Position numbers and translations under genes: made by a program
Shown here: one piece after another, positions 10,231 through 22,919 of the stretch
How positions within the stretch are numbered: position 1 is the stretch's first letter
How the letters are laid out: each line of letters starts with the position of its first letter
DNA from: Zychaea mexicana
Lineage: Eukaryota > Mucoromycota > Mucoromycetes > Mucorales > Lichtheimiaceae
Length of the DNA stretch: 64,000 bases
Reading direction: 5' to 3'
NCBI RefSeq assembly: GCF_025766255.1
Contig: NW_026516666.1
Span: 124,001-188,000, forward strand
Notes under the pieces: model-generated
The model's database searches: none
Told to the model about the DNA's origin: nothing
Seen by the model: the letters and a program-made list of their open reading frames with translations, nothing else

Positions 10231-11258
10231 CTATTTTTTCAGCATTGCGAATTTTCGTCGTAATTGAGAGGCAAGATTGGTGGAGGCAATGAGGCTACTA
10301 GGCCGGTCATTTCGTGATGATACGAGTCGGTACGATAGTGAAGGCGATGCATCGAAATCATCGTTAGACATCGTTTCTGGAAGCGGTGAGCTGAGAGCTG
10401 TCAATGTCCGCCGATGTCCACGCTGTTGTCGTTGTTGCTGATGCTGCTGCTGCTGCTGCTCTTGGTGTGGCTCTTCCAGTAGTGTGTGTTGTTGGACAAA
10501 TATCACGGGCACTGGTGCTTGCTTTAAGCTCTGATGGATCATGCCGTTGTTGTTGGGTGTGAAAAGTACGGACTTGCGCGTCTTTTTCCTGCATCCGACG
10601 ATCAAGATGGTTGGGTCGTACATCTGAACCTGCGCTTTTTGTTATACAGCCCGTGAAAAATATAAAAAGAAGAAGCCCCGTTCTTGATCCATCAGTATAC
10701 TACAACTGAAGGACTTTCCTTTCTCTCTCTCTCTCTCTCTCTTTACTCGGCAGCTGAAATTTACCATTGACCGCAGAATTTGTTCGGGTTTACCAAAAAC
10801 GACTTCTACTGTTATGCTTATCTAGTACATTGTGAAAAAAAAAAAGTTTAAAAAAAAAGGCCCACTAAAAAGGAGAATTTGTCCAAATATATATAAGTAA
10901 ATATACACAAATACAGCAGATGGAGTACCTTATCCTCGTGTTGCTGAGCATCCAAGGTACAGTTCAATAGCTGAGTTGCCATATGTTTCGGTGTGGGGGT
11001 ATCTGATTCGTAGAGCATAGGGAGGAGGGACGAGAAGGGCAAGTTATCAGAGTGCGTGATGGTGTGAGAGGGGGAGATAGAGAGCTACTGTTCTTTTCGT
11101 TTCTTTATGATTGATTTCAGGTGTGCCTGTTCTCACTTACCGCCATGATGGTGCATGCCAATCACAATCACCTCGTCACCCGTATCCACGAGATTCTGAT
11201 GGTTTGTAGGAAAAAAAAAAGACAAAATAAATCTCTTGTAGAGGTGCGTTCTTACTAC

Positions 11259-11289
<31 letters not shown>

Positions 11290-11617
11290 CCATGGCATAT
11301 CCGATCACAGCTGCAGCTCCGGATACATCGTCGCAGTCGTCCAGCGTGACCATAAATAACCGCGACGCTGTGCCCGACTGATATCCTTCATTGGCCGTCC
11401 GCAGGGTATAGGACAAGAAGGCTTTGTCGAGTGTGTTGTCGAAAGAAACTCGACGGCGATACGATTTCTTAGAGTCTCCAGATTGAAAAGAAAGCCGAGA
11501 GAATCGCGAATCGAGAGGCAGGATCATTGTTTCGTCCTCTGTTTCTTCTTCTTCTTCTTCTTCCTCGTTGTCACGTTCTTCGTGGCTGATGTTGCTTTCA
11601 TTTTCGCATAACGTCAT
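10231..11617 (-). CDS. Universal stress protein (UspA) domain protein
   Basis: Four exons: 11617..11291, 11195..11141, 11002..10929 and 10629..10231; 284 residues. The order fits fungal Usp proteins. A Glu-rich N-terminal extension leads into RRVSFDNTL and a TLRTANEGYQ block, then TASRLFMVTLDDCDDVSGAAAV (first strand), VDTGDEVIVIGMHHHG, a helix with HMATQLLNCTL, and VQMYDPTILIVGCRKK. The domain ends SLKQAPVPVIFVQ. A Gln-rich and Ser-rich tail follows. The usual ATP-binding G-x2-G-x9-G loop is not obvious after IVGCRKK, so nucleotide binding is doubtful. Intron 1 begins right inside a (TAC)n run. The last intron is 299 bp, longer than most here. Stress-related function is inferred from the family only. 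Confidence 0.8.
11259..11289. repeat. (TAG)n trinucleotide run at a splice donor
   Basis: On the minus strand the run reads GTACTACTAC and begins exactly at the 5' splice site of USP intron 1, so repeat length changes would alter that intron. Confidence 0.8.
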
Positions 11618-12137
11618 GCTTGCTCCAATAGTGCTCGCTGCCCATTCGCTGGTATCCTGTGCTGTGTGAGAGTGAGTGAGTGAGTGTGTGTGCTCTTGCT
11701 ATGCTAGAAAAAGCTAGAAAGGGAGGAAGGAGAATAGGTGCGCAATAAAAAAAATAATAGCAGAGAGAAGAGAGAAGGAAGGAAACGGGGAAACAAAGCA
11801 GCAAAGCATTTTTTGAAAGAGACACATACACTTCCCCTCCCCCTCCCCCCCCCCAGATAAAGGCCCGGATCTCATCCCCTTTCTCTTCTCCCCCAACCTT
11901 TTATTCCCTGGGTGGAAATGCTTGGCATCCTTCATCAGTTGCTGTTTGCGGTGCATGTCACGCTGTCTGCACAGAAAATATACATAGTCCTTTCACCCCC
12001 TTCAATGCATACGTAACAAGACATATTACAGATAGAAAAGAACGCGCATATCTTTTTTTTTCTTTTATTTGTTATCTAATATGTGGCTGCATTTCTTCAA
12101 TTGGAGCAGGGCAAAAAGGGCAAAGGCGGGGCCGAGT
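11618..12137. other. Intergenic between USP-domain gene and OST4
   Basis: No gene seen. Contains a GT/GA-rich stretch and a C-rich block near 11840. Confidence 0.5.
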
Positions 12138-12269
12138 TTATGCTGATTTGAGCTTGGATGACTTTGTACTATCGCCATTGACTGCGACATAATGGTATAC
12201 GACAATGAGGATCATGGTTGCCACACCGAGTGAATTGGCAATAAATGCAAGTTGTGTGTCTGTAAGCAT
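12138..12269 (-). CDS. OST4: Oligosaccharyltransferase subunit Ost4
   Basis: A 43-residue single-exon ORF. It starts [19 protein letters not shown] and continues [13 protein letters not shown], then a short basic/Ser tail ending KSA. This is the family pattern M-[IL]-[ST]-D-x-QL...N-x-LG followed by one transmembrane helix and YHYVAVN. Yeast and human Ost4 are 36-37 residues, so this one has a slightly longer C-terminal tail. Ost4 is a single-pass ER membrane subunit that helps hold the Stt3 and Ost3/6 parts of the N-glycosylation complex together. No intron interrupts the ORF. Confidence 0.93.
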   Translation of the reverse strand: MLTDTQLAFIANSLGVATMILIVVYHYVAVNGDSTKSSKLKSA

Positions 12270-13510
12270 GGTGGTCGTCGTACGTGTGTATTGGGTCTAC
12301 AGATTGTTTTCAAGAAAAAAAAACTTGAGTACTTTTTTCTTAAAACACACGTGTTCATCATGAGCAGTTTCTTAACCCAATGATTAAAAAAAAAATTAAA
12401 GAGATGGGGCACTGAGTACGTTTAAAGTCGCGTATATCCGTAATGAAGTGCGATGCCTGATTCCGAGTGGGGGAATCCTTCTTGTAAAAAGGAACGAAAC
12501 GAGAAAGTTATGCAAGGCAATCTGTCGTATCGGAAATTGATTGGCTCGTCGGAAATGGTAACTGTACTCTAACAACCCCATGTACAATGACACCTCGAAA
12601 CGTATGCTATAATCAAGTGTAGCACAAACCTCATCATTTTATAGACGGATTCGATAGAATGATATATATCATTGTTGGGTTAGCTATCATAGGATGTGAT
12701 GATTGAGGGGTGTATTAGGAAAGGTAAATGGGCCACGGCAATTTCGGATAAGAAAAATCGATGATGAGCAGGTCGATGGAGGTAAAAGTGACGAGAGAAA
12801 GGGATGATGCTTATTGTTTTCTCTTCAGCGGCATATATGCAGCACTTTCCGATCCAAATACTTGTCAAGAGCTTCCCATACGCTATTGTTAAATGTGATT
12901 GAAGCGTCATAAATTTCGTCTTCTTCTTCAAACATGTCATTGTCGATAAATAGTATAGCTAGAAGAAGGCGAACATTGTAATTTTGCTTGTTAAAAAAAG
13001 CCGCAGTTCTCCAAACATTCAACAGCCTTGCAGCGAGTACTTCTTTTTGTGTAGAGTTTGACAGACAGACTTCAGGGTTGCACTAGGCGTGGATGTTCGT
13101 GCACTTCTTTTCAGGTGCCAGAGCCAACATGTGTGCTGATGTTATGCTGACATGTAATAGTAGAACTTGATATGTTATCCGCCTTAAAATGTATGATTTT
13201 GAAGATGCTACATCGTTATTACGAAATTGAAAGCTGGATGGCACAGTAAAAACAGAATTGAAAGAATTCATGTTTAGTCTGCTGACGACTTCGATAAAGA
13301 TAGAGGCAGACTTATCGTTTGGAGAAAAAACAAAGAATTATAAGAGAACGAGCCAGCGTTGGTAATAATAATTTATATAAACAAGATATATACACAAATA
13401 AACTATAATCATGAATGTAATGGGGCAAGGAGGGGAAACTAGTAGTTTTCTTGCAGCGCAGCTGACATGAAACTACTAGTAGTATGAAAGATAATACAAA
13501 AAAATGCCAT
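12270..13510. other. Intergenic, holds one interrupted ORF
   Basis: Apart from the interrupted ORF at 12825-13271, I see no gene. It contains the 3' flank of the sulfate permease gene. Confidence 0.5.
12825..13271 (-). pseudogene. Unidentified ORF interrupted by one in-frame TAG
   Basis: A 62-codon ORF from ATG 13271 ends at TAG (13085..13083). The same frame continues for 85 more codons to a TGA at 12825. The downstream part looks protein-like (LLAILFIDNDMFEEEDEIYD, SVWEALDKYLDR). Either this is a decayed gene with a nonsense mutation, or CCTAG is a 3' splice site and the upstream part belongs to an exon or intron I did not resolve. No family is recognised. Confidence 0.35.
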
Positions 13511-16211
13511 TTACGAAGAAGGAGAAGAGCCAGCAGTGGAGCCAGCAGTAGAGCCAGCAGTAGAGGAAGTAGTAGATGAAGGAGACAATTGAATGTGTTG
13601 CCGACGCGTGCTCCAACGTTCGCAAATTGACCGGACGGCCGAGTCGACGTCCCAATGGAAGCAACCGTGTCGATCGCGTGGCAAAAAGTTGTGAGGATCC
13701 ACAATGACTGGCGAAAACTTGTTAGTTTCCATATAGTAAGGGTGGACCATGTTGTCTACATCCAATGGATCGCTATAGTATGACTCTGGCGGGTGTTCAT
13801 CTGGGTGTTGCTGCTGCTGACGCTCCTTGTCCTCGTCTTTGATAACTTCAGGGGGATCCTTAAATGTTACTTCTTGTATTTTCTCGCTATCCTCCTCCTT
13901 GGGTTTTGTCGCTGCTGTGGTACCAGAAGCGCAGGACGAAGCATATAGCGTGGAGTCACTCGTTGATGTTGTCATGCCTTGGTCCTCCATGGTACCGAAT
14001 CCATACAAGAGCAAATCGTTTCGAACCTGTGGATTCACAATGCCGGTAAAATGCCACTCAACCGGTTGCCCTGCATACCGATCCAGCAACTCACGAGCGC
14101 TCGATAAAGTCTGCAACGCTGTTGAATCGATTTTGTTGACTGCGGTAAAGTCCAGCACAACGGCTTCAAGAATCGGCAAATGATTATTTTTGCGAGCATC
14201 CACAGTCTGCGTCCAGAGCAATTCCTTTTTGTTTTCATCCGATTCGCCTTGTCTTGTTCGTGCCTTGGCAGCGGCAACGATCGACTCAGTGACATGGCTT
14301 GCATTCGGATACAACAATGCATTGCCCAAACGAAAGACAACAACACCTGGTGGTAGTGGCTCAATGTGTGCTTCAAAATGCGGGTCGCGTTCGTCGAAAT
14401 AGATGTAGTGTTGGGAAGAGCTGTAAAAGTCGTTGGCGGCTGGTACAGCTGTGGTGGATTTGGATGCTGGATCAAGCGGTGAGCGAGCCATTACAGCAAG
14501 GCGTGGCCGAGCAATGTTGAGAAGCATAATGAACAGTGACAGCGCCAGTGCAATATAGATTCCGTCCTCGACACCGTCAAAGAATGTGATCAAAACGGCA
14601 GCAGAAAAGACCATAAATTCAAGTTTGCTTGTGGCCCAGAGTTCCTTGATATACTTTGGGCCAGAGACCAAATCAGATACAGCGTGGATCACAACAGCAG
14701 CGAGAATGGCTTCCGGGATATAGTAGAATGCTGGAGTCAGGATATAGAGAGCGAGGACGACAATGATAGCCACGAATCCGCTGGATAGGGGGGTTTTGGC
14801 ACCCGATCGCGCCATAATGGCAGTTCTGCTGAAAGCACCTGTGCCTGGATATGCTCTATATTTGTAAAACGTGTCAGATAAACCCTTCTTCAACTCCCCC
14901 CTTTTTTTCCTCGCATTTAAACTAACCCAAAAAACGCGCCAGCCAAATTGGTTACTCCAATAGCCAAAATCTCTTGATTAGGATCGATTGTATAGTCACT
15001 GACACGGCCGAACGATTTAGCCACCGAGACATGTTCCAAAACGAGAATAATGATAATAGAAGGCAATACGTCCATGACTTCGCCCAGGATACCAAGATCC
15101 ATACGCGGCACACCCATGGCATCGAAACCAGCTGGTACAGACTTGAGAATTTTGAACGGGCTTTCGGTCGGGTGAGCCACGTTAATGCAGAACGAAACAA
15201 AAGTGCCCACAATGACAATGGTGCCGTTACGCATGATGCCAAAGTAGAACAGACTTTGCTTGAATTTAGGCCAGCGTTTACCGAGTTTTGCGGCAAAGTA
15301 CTTGATGCCATACAAAGCAAACAAGGCGGTCAAACCAAAGGCGATATCGATGTGGATGCCACCCAAGTTGGAAAAGAAGTCGCCAACGACCAAGTAGGGT
15401 GACTGATGTGAGTTGAGTTTGACACCGGTCAGTTTGCCCCATTGGCCCAAGCTGATGGTGATGGCAGATCCAGTCATGTAGCCGGCAATAGCCGGGCCAG
15501 GAATAAAGTCGACGAGGATACCGAGACGGATCATGCCCATAAGAATTGTAATGATACCGACAATCACACTGAGAAAGACGGCAACTTCAGGTCCGGTGAT
15601 ATCAGGATGTGCAGTGGTGACGTTGGTGATGGCGCGCCCAACAAGAAGAGAAACAACGGCTTTTGTTGTTTTGGGGTGATAGAGTTAGTTTTTGCTTTGT
15701 CGTTTATATATAAAATATTCAAGATCTGCTTCATCCAGTTACTTACTGATGGGACCAATACTGATATCCTTGGAAGTGCCAAAAAAGCAGTAAAGACAGG
15801 CACCGACAAAAGAGGTACTGGAATAGTTTTGTGAGAGTTAGTGACTTGGGTCTTGTTTCAAGGCTACGATGGATTTGGCAAAAAACTTACTATAACCCGT
15901 ATTGTGGTTCGAGATTGGCGATCTTTGCATAAGCGATACCCTGAGGCACCAGGACCATTCCTACTGTGACACCTGCAATAGCATCTTGTAACATCCACTA
16001 TTAATAGGAGAAAACAAGGTGAGTATGAACAGCACAATAAACATCATAGTTTCTTGTTATCATTTACCGAAGAATTGTATCTCGTGATCCATTGAAATAT
16101 CGGAAAAAAACTGAGAATGTAAGATTTCACATGTTGGGGCCAATTTTGTTTAAACTTGTTTGCTTTGTCTTTGAGTGTCTCACGCTCATAATCCAGCACA
16201 ATTGAGCTCAT
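13511..16211 (-). CDS. Sulfate permease (SulP/SLC26 family) with STAS domain
   Basis: Five exons: 16211..16068, 15997..15891, 15817..15747, 15659..14927 and 14855..13511; 799 residues. The N-terminus (about 50 residues) is cytosolic. The SulP signature follows (VPQGIAYAKIANLEPQYGLY, TSFVGACLYCFFGTSKDISI), then about ten more hydrophobic segments including VDFIPGPAIAGYMTGSAI and FGAYPGTGAFSRTAIMARSG. The C-terminal third is a STAS domain with the core AVVLDFTAVNKIDSTALQ, interrupted by a basic insertion. A low-complexity acidic tail and a conserved-looking FHWDVDSAVRSICERW come next, and the end is Gly/Ser/Thr repeats (TAGSTAGSTAGS). It should be a plasma-membrane proton/sulfate symporter like yeast Sul1/Sul2, but other anions cannot be excluded. 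Introns are 70-87 bp. Confidence 0.92.
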
Positions 16212-19200
16212 GGCGGGTAGTATAATAATGAGTGGAAGGGGTGTGGGGGGGTTAGGTTTGTTTGTGATGAAAAGAAAACCAAAGAAGTTGGGACCATGTT
16301 ATGGGATTGCCTTTATATATAAATATACGCGTTCCATATGAATTCCTGTATGTGAAGCTCACAAGGAGGTCAGCGCATTAGTTGGGCTCGTTATGATTAT
16401 TACGTGTGTGAACAATACCCTATGCAGTGGGGAGGTTATGCATTACTGCTGTGAAAACGGGGTGGGGATTTGGGAAAGGGGGTTGAATAAGTTACAAAGA
16501 GTAAAATAAAAACTTTCTAAGGAGTGAGAGAGAGAGAGAGCTATTATGAAATGACATGACATGCCATGCATATTAAAGTGAGAGAGAGAGTGATAGCACA
16601 GTTTTAATGCACGTTAATCCGTGCAAAGGAAAAAAGTAGCATAATGAAAAAGGTCCGGAGTCATCGGTCGATCTGTATGAATGGAATGATAGCGCACTGG
16701 CGTTTTCACTGCTCGGTTAATTGGGTACATTTGCGGGAATTTACACGACGGTGATGGTGTGCATAAGGTATTGTGGCATTGTTCTTGCGAGCCTCCTTCT
16801 GTCTTTTTTTCTTATCTTTTCCTTCAATGGATAGAGACGGCTCCTTAGAAGAGGTACAACAGGGTCCCTCTTTGTTTTTTGTTTTGTTTTCCACAGGGTT
16901 CATTAATGTTTTTATGTTGATCTATTATGACTAAGGTTAAGATAATGGTGTAGCCTAGAAAAGAAAAAAACCTTAAAGCTGATAATGAACCATTTAACCT
17001 ACAGTTACCGTCAGAGTCTGACTTGGAACCACAAAATGGCATGATTTCGTGTGTGTGTTGTTCTCAACATATTGTTGAATGCAGCAGAATTGTCCGGTCG
17101 TCACGACCTAGTCACCGCGGTTGTTAAGCTTCCCCCTATTTTTTTTTCCATGACAGACAACAGAGAATGACATAATGTCACCAAAAGTATTGGAATAACA
17201 CCAGAACCATTAGTAACAAAGACCTCTTTGCTACTGAAATGTTACAGGGTCCATGCTAAAGAAGAACAACATAATCGATGTATTCTAAACTTCTCTTTGC
17301 ACGTTTTCTGTATATTTGACTAGGAGAGGGTGGTGTTGACATATAGGATGCTTTTTATTCTTCAAAGAAGTCTTACAAGGGGGGGGGAAAGACAGATTTT
17401 TTTTCATAAAAAGTTAAACAACATGGTGTGAACCACATGTATATAAAAAGTGCTTCACGATAAGTTTCCGCAAAACCACAAGCATGTTCTAGTGTTTAAT
17501 ACAACACTCATCTATCAAAATGAGTAAGAAACTCCTGGAATAAGGAATCTCAAGCCATAGTTTTAAAAAAAAATACAAGATTAACAACATGCACAGATAA
17601 ATCGGTAAAGAAGCCAAAATAGTCGCTAACTTGGAATGCATGTATGGTTTATTGTCCGTTTCTGAACTGTATTGTATACTCCTACTTGCTTGGCAAAACA
17701 TGATCTGTGGTGGGGTTATGACACATATATAGTAGATTACATAAGAGCCAAGAACGATACGCTCAAGATGAGACGATCAACAGATAAGTAAGCAGAGTAT
17801 AGAGTAAACGTTAAAATCGGCAGTATGCGGTTCTGCACTAAGACAAATTAATACATTAGCTTGTTTTATAAGTAAAACCGAAACGAAGAATAAAAAGAGG
17901 AAAAACATAATAGTTGGTAGTATGCGATGCTTCTTGAAGGCTCGTCAATTGTTTTATGCACAATAATCAGTAAATCTGTGTTACAACAAACAATCATGCA
18001 GAGTTTTGCAGCAGCGGACAGCAATGATGGATGGTGTAACATATCACCGACGTCTATTAAAGTACGTTAGTTTAGCCACATACATACCGTATGCACAGTG
18101 TCAACCGAATGATGTGTCGCCGTTAAAAAATTTATTTTCCATAGCTGAACGTCTGTAAGCTGATATCCGGTAGTTGCATGCTTTGTTTGATGCACATTTA
18201 CTTTTTTTGCTCTTTTTTTAACTCCCCCTTCCAAACATTATATCATGATGCTTATTTCTCTTTAATTGATTTCCACTCAAAATTAAGCAGAATACTTTTT
18301 ACATTTACAGCTAACGAAAAACAGGCTTCTTTAGCTTGTAGCTAAATATTTGAAGAATCAACACCTCGGATCATTAGCTTTTTCAAATATAAACCTTTGA
18401 CCGCTAATTTCCAGGGTGGAAGCATCAATGCCCTTTTTCCAACTCAGGGTTTCTTTGAGCAGTGATCACCTCCATTTTTACGTATATCAGCAAGTTATTC
18501 ATGATGCCACTATTGCCATTGATTTAATCAGTCAGCAATGTTCGCGCAAAAGTTGGTGTTTTTATTCAGAATGTCAACACCGACCAAACAGCATACGTTG
18601 ATACTGGAATACAATTCAGCATGCTTTCCATGCTCCAAAAGTGGGGGCAGAGGCAACGGCGGTAAAACATGACTTTATGAGCAATTTGCCGCTTGAATGC
18701 GTGTATGACATTATCTACATGAAGCTCGTCTCGGTAGCGCGACACGAACGGTCATCAGACCGAGAAGCTGTCTATCGAAAGGTCACAACCTGCAATTGTC
18801 ACTGCGTACCTTCAGTGTTTCAAAGATGTCTATTTCAAAAGGTAGCATTATCTTAAAAACAACACATAGTGCTATCGCTCTCGCGTATTTATGTTTGATT
18901 ACAGTAAATGTAATAGTTGATACTAGTATCATGATAAGCGATTATGTACATATATTACTGTATGCCAGAGCCTGATGACGGATACATTACAGTTCAAATA
19001 AGCATCAAAATTCGTATATAACCGTCGTTCTTTGGCTTACGTCGATCGGCTTTGTTTGATACACGGGTTGCAAAACAAAATACTATCATAGAAATTTTAC
19101 TACATGGTACAGGTGACAGTACAGGCCCGCAAGAAAAGGAAGCTGAAGAGTACACGGCTTAGTTATGATACTCCTTGTGTTGTTCTATATATAGGAAAGA

Positions 19201-19517
19201 AAAACGTAAAGTAGTAACATACATTAGGTGACAACGTCGCTAAAGGTATCCAGCCTCACGTTATGGTAGATCTAATTGCTAGATTCAATTTTCTTCTAGC
19301 AGTAAAAAGCGTAGAGATATAGATAACAAATAATAATAGCTTTATTTACAGGAAGTTGTGGAATACAAAGTGTTTGTGCGTTAGAGAGAAAGAATATAGA
19401 AGTGAGAGTTAGAGAAAGGAAAGAGTGTAGATAGATATATATGTATGTATATATGTAAAAGGAGATTGTTTTTGGTTCTTTGACGAGAGGTGGAAAATTG
19501 GGAGACAAGAACACAGA
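16212..19517. other. Gene-poor 3.3-kb stretch
   Basis: AT-rich DNA with no convincing gene apart from the interrupted ORF at 18398-18856. Includes the sulfate permease promoter side with GA repeats near 16520-16590. Confidence 0.5.
18398..18856 (+). pseudogene. Possible relic ORF with one in-frame TGA
   Basis: A frame without an early ATG runs to a TGA at 18599-18601 and then continues open to TAA at 18854-18856. The second part reads plausibly as protein (GAEATAVKHDFMSNLPLECV). No family is recognised. It could be chance or the remnant of a gene or mobile element. Confidence 0.25.
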
Positions 19518-22500
19518 TTATCCAGTAAAGATTCTGAAAACCAAGTACAAACACGAACCGCAGAAACGGACAATTGAAAGCACTGCAACCGACCACAGCA
19601 CAAAGCCAAGATAAATCATACTTCGCTCATCGAAATCACCCAAGGCATTGAACGCGGTCTCGGTGATAACAGCAATCAGAGCCAAGTTACTGATGATCCA
19701 AGAAGTGACGATACGCGTACGGAAGGCACGGTAATAATCCTCTTGCTTGGTCTGTGCATCCCGATGTGACTCTTCGGGTTCTGGCTTGCGTTGCAGTTCC
19801 AAACATGCTGCCTCGTAAGCGTCGTTAATATCCTTATCCTCGGTAGGCACTTCGACTTCGGCTGTATGATCACCCGTGTCGTCCTTGCTGGCCTTGACAA
19901 CACCCAAGTCAGTCGCTACCTTGGTGTCGCCCTTGGTGCCCCAGGACACGTCATGGGTGTTACAGAACGCATAAATGTTAAGTACGTTGGTGTAGGATGG
20001 CGACAGGAAGATGTATTGCACGAAACTGGTAAACATGTGCCAAGGATCCAAGAATCTATTTATAGCGCGTTAATAAGTCATTGATGCTGATAGACAAAGA
20101 TATAAAAAAAAAACGAAAAGGTATAACTTACAAGAAGGATGAGACAAAGTACATGACATAGGTCGATAGCAGTGAAATACAAATGTTACGGAACATGGAT
20201 TGGCCAAGCATGCCGAGGACGGTACCGTCGGAGTTTTCTATGGCAGACTGCACACCGACGACCGTGATCCAAACAGTGGCAAAGATCATGTAGGCCATCA
20301 AGACGGCGAAAAACACCATACTGCCGGTGTATGCCCATTTAGAGCCTTGAGGTCGGTTACCGAGAGCGAGAATGAATTGGAGAATTAGCAGGAGAAGGTA
20401 GATGTAATTAAAGACAATGTGTAGGATGTTGGCAACGGTTTGTGAGAAGGGTCGAGGATCCAAGGATTCGGCAGCCAATGCGCGTGTGAGAATGAAAAAC
20501 GTAAGGTAGAAGTTGCCCTAACAGAATGGTCGTAATGCATGTTAATAACACTAGCCCTACTACTAGTTAGTAGTTCGCCAAGTGAAACATCAAAAACATA
20601 CCATGGCAAACCAAGCAAAAATCATGTTGTATGTGTTGTAGACGTCTTCGACCATGAACATCATTTTCCGGATAAACGAGTGATCCGAAGTCCACACTTT
20701 ACGCCAATGCCATAAAGCATATACACCAGCAAAGAACGAACCGTTCAGCCATCGTCGACGTTGTGAAATGAATTCGGGGACCTGGTCGGGAACATCCGTT
20801 TCACCGTAACTACGGTTGACGTAGTGCAAGACATAGTGTGCATCTTTCTTGGCAACCAACTATAAAAAAAAACAGAGTCAGCACATTCTGACATATATAT
20901 ATACTTGACAAACACATTTGAGATCAAAAAAGAGATGAACCTCGTAACACAAGATACGGTCTTCAGCCAAGTACATGTTGGCAGTAAAGATATCGGCGTC
21001 GCCACCATGCAAGGTTTCACCCAAAAAGTACTTTTCCAAAGGACCTTTACCCTCCACGTCGTTCTGAAGGGCTGTGTAGCGGTAAGCAGAAAAGGCACCC
21101 GGAAGAACGGAGATGTAGCCAAAAACGGACTCGAGAGGCTTGTCGAGAATGTTGGACATTTTGTATTCAAAGTTCTGCGCAGCCACCAAAGGGTTCAGCA
21201 AAGCCTTACCGGCGGTACCTGTGTGTAAGATTTTTTATATTATTTAGTAACCATGACAACAACAACAGTTGTTGTTGTGGCAACCCTCCCGGCCTTTTCT
21301 CAATGATGTTTTCTTACCTGTCAAGGCACGAATTTCACCACATGCACCAGCAATATTTGAGTTAATATCAAATGCTTTCCACAAGTGGTAGATGGACGAG
21401 TGGCCGGGACGTGTTCCGACATCGATCAAGACACAGACGTTGGGGTTGATCAATGGGCCAAAGGCTTGAAAGAACCAACGATGCGAGTTGATCTTTTTGG
21501 CGTTCTTTTCCTTCAAACAAAACAAGAGCTGACATGGTGTGATGCCTTTGTCGGCTGCCTTGAACTTCATATCAGGATCGACAGAAAGTTGTGTGGTGTA
21601 CTATCAAAACAAACAAAGAAAAAAGTAAACATAGCCACAACAGCCGGATCCCCAAAAAAAAAACATATATCATTAGTTTACTTTACTTCTTTTCATCTTA
21701 ATCAAAAAGAGTCGTTTCCCCCCGCGTTTTTACCTCATAAATATGGGCCGTGACAGGATCCTCACCGACAATGTTCTTGGCGACACCGTCTTGATAAACA
21801 CCCAACGAGGCCAGAAGCGAGAGTGTTCTTTGGTTGATCTTTTGACGACCGTCGGAAACGATACACACGGTGATTTTCTATAAAGTGGCAAAAGTTGTTG
21901 TTAGTGAAAACCGTATGCATGTGTGTATTTGTGACCGAATCAAGAAAGTCGTCGTCGTCGTGCGTCATTGGATGTGTGTTGTTTACCTGCCATCCGTCAG
22001 GACCCCATGTTCGTGAGCGATCACGCGCACACAAATGCGAAATATTTTTCATGACGCCATGCATCGTACGAGCGAACAACACTTCATCTTCCTATTGACA
22101 TGATACGAAGAAAGAGAGAGAGCGAGAGGTTTTTGTTAGTCAGACCGGTGCCTCAATTGTAAGCTGTTGGAAGAGGTCAAAAGAGAAAGAGAGAAAGAGA
22201 GACGTTACGTTATACATGGTTAGGACAATAAACAATTCAGTGTTTCGTTCAAGTAGCTGCTGCCGCAATGTGTACCCGTCGGACGCGAATTGAGCGGGAT
22301 CGCATGTAGCTGCTGTGTATCTCATGTGGGTAAACTCTTTGGTATCTTTCATCGGCACGGCTTGCAAGTAGCGTGTGGGCACAGGACAGTCCAGCACCAA
22401 GTGGCCACGATGCAGCTTGACCTTGCGGGCTGAGCATCACCGATCAAACACAAAAAAAAGGGAACAAGGGAAGGAGTGTTTTTTTTTTGTTTAGCCCACT

Positions 22501-22919
22501 CCTCTCTCTAAAAGACATATCTTTTTTGTTTTCCCCTCTCTTTGAAGGCAACAACCCCAAAACTTACTGGTCTTGTAACGACGCGGCTGACGACGAGGAG
22601 CACCTCCAAAGTGCATGTTGGGCGAGGGTGGGGCTACAAACTGCGGACGTGGGGACGGCGAGGCGTGTTCCTGAGGGTGGTGGAACCCGGCATTGTCGGG
22701 CGTGTGGAAGCTGTTGTCTGGAGGGTAGAAGGGTTGAGGAGGGTCGCGCAACAAGGGCTGGTTATCGTACGCAGAGCGGCTATTGTCCGGATAGGGATCC
22801 GCAAACGGGTCGACTCGGTCCACGGGCTGTGGAGCAAACTGTGTGTCCTGCAACGGATACTGGTCGTATTCGGACTTGTGTCCAGGAGGTGGTGGCGGTG
22901 GTCCTTGGTTAGGGTACAT
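19518..22919 (-). CDS. Chitin synthase (division 1, class I-III type)
   Basis: Nine exons: 22919..22568, 22429..22209, 22091..21987, 21877..21734, 21600..21318, 21218..20941, 20859..20602, 20517..20132 and 20055..19518; 854 residues. A Pro/Gln/Asp-rich disordered N-terminus (about 115 residues) precedes the catalytic part: [68 protein letters not shown] and the product-channel motif QRRRW. Five or more C-terminal membrane segments follow, with a charged loop between residues 650 and 800. The enzyme makes chitin from UDP-GlcNAc at the plasma membrane. A myosin motor domain (class V/VII) is absent, which with the length supports division 1. The 5' leader next to the ATG is a long GA tract. Introns are 76-138 bp. 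Confidence 0.95.
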
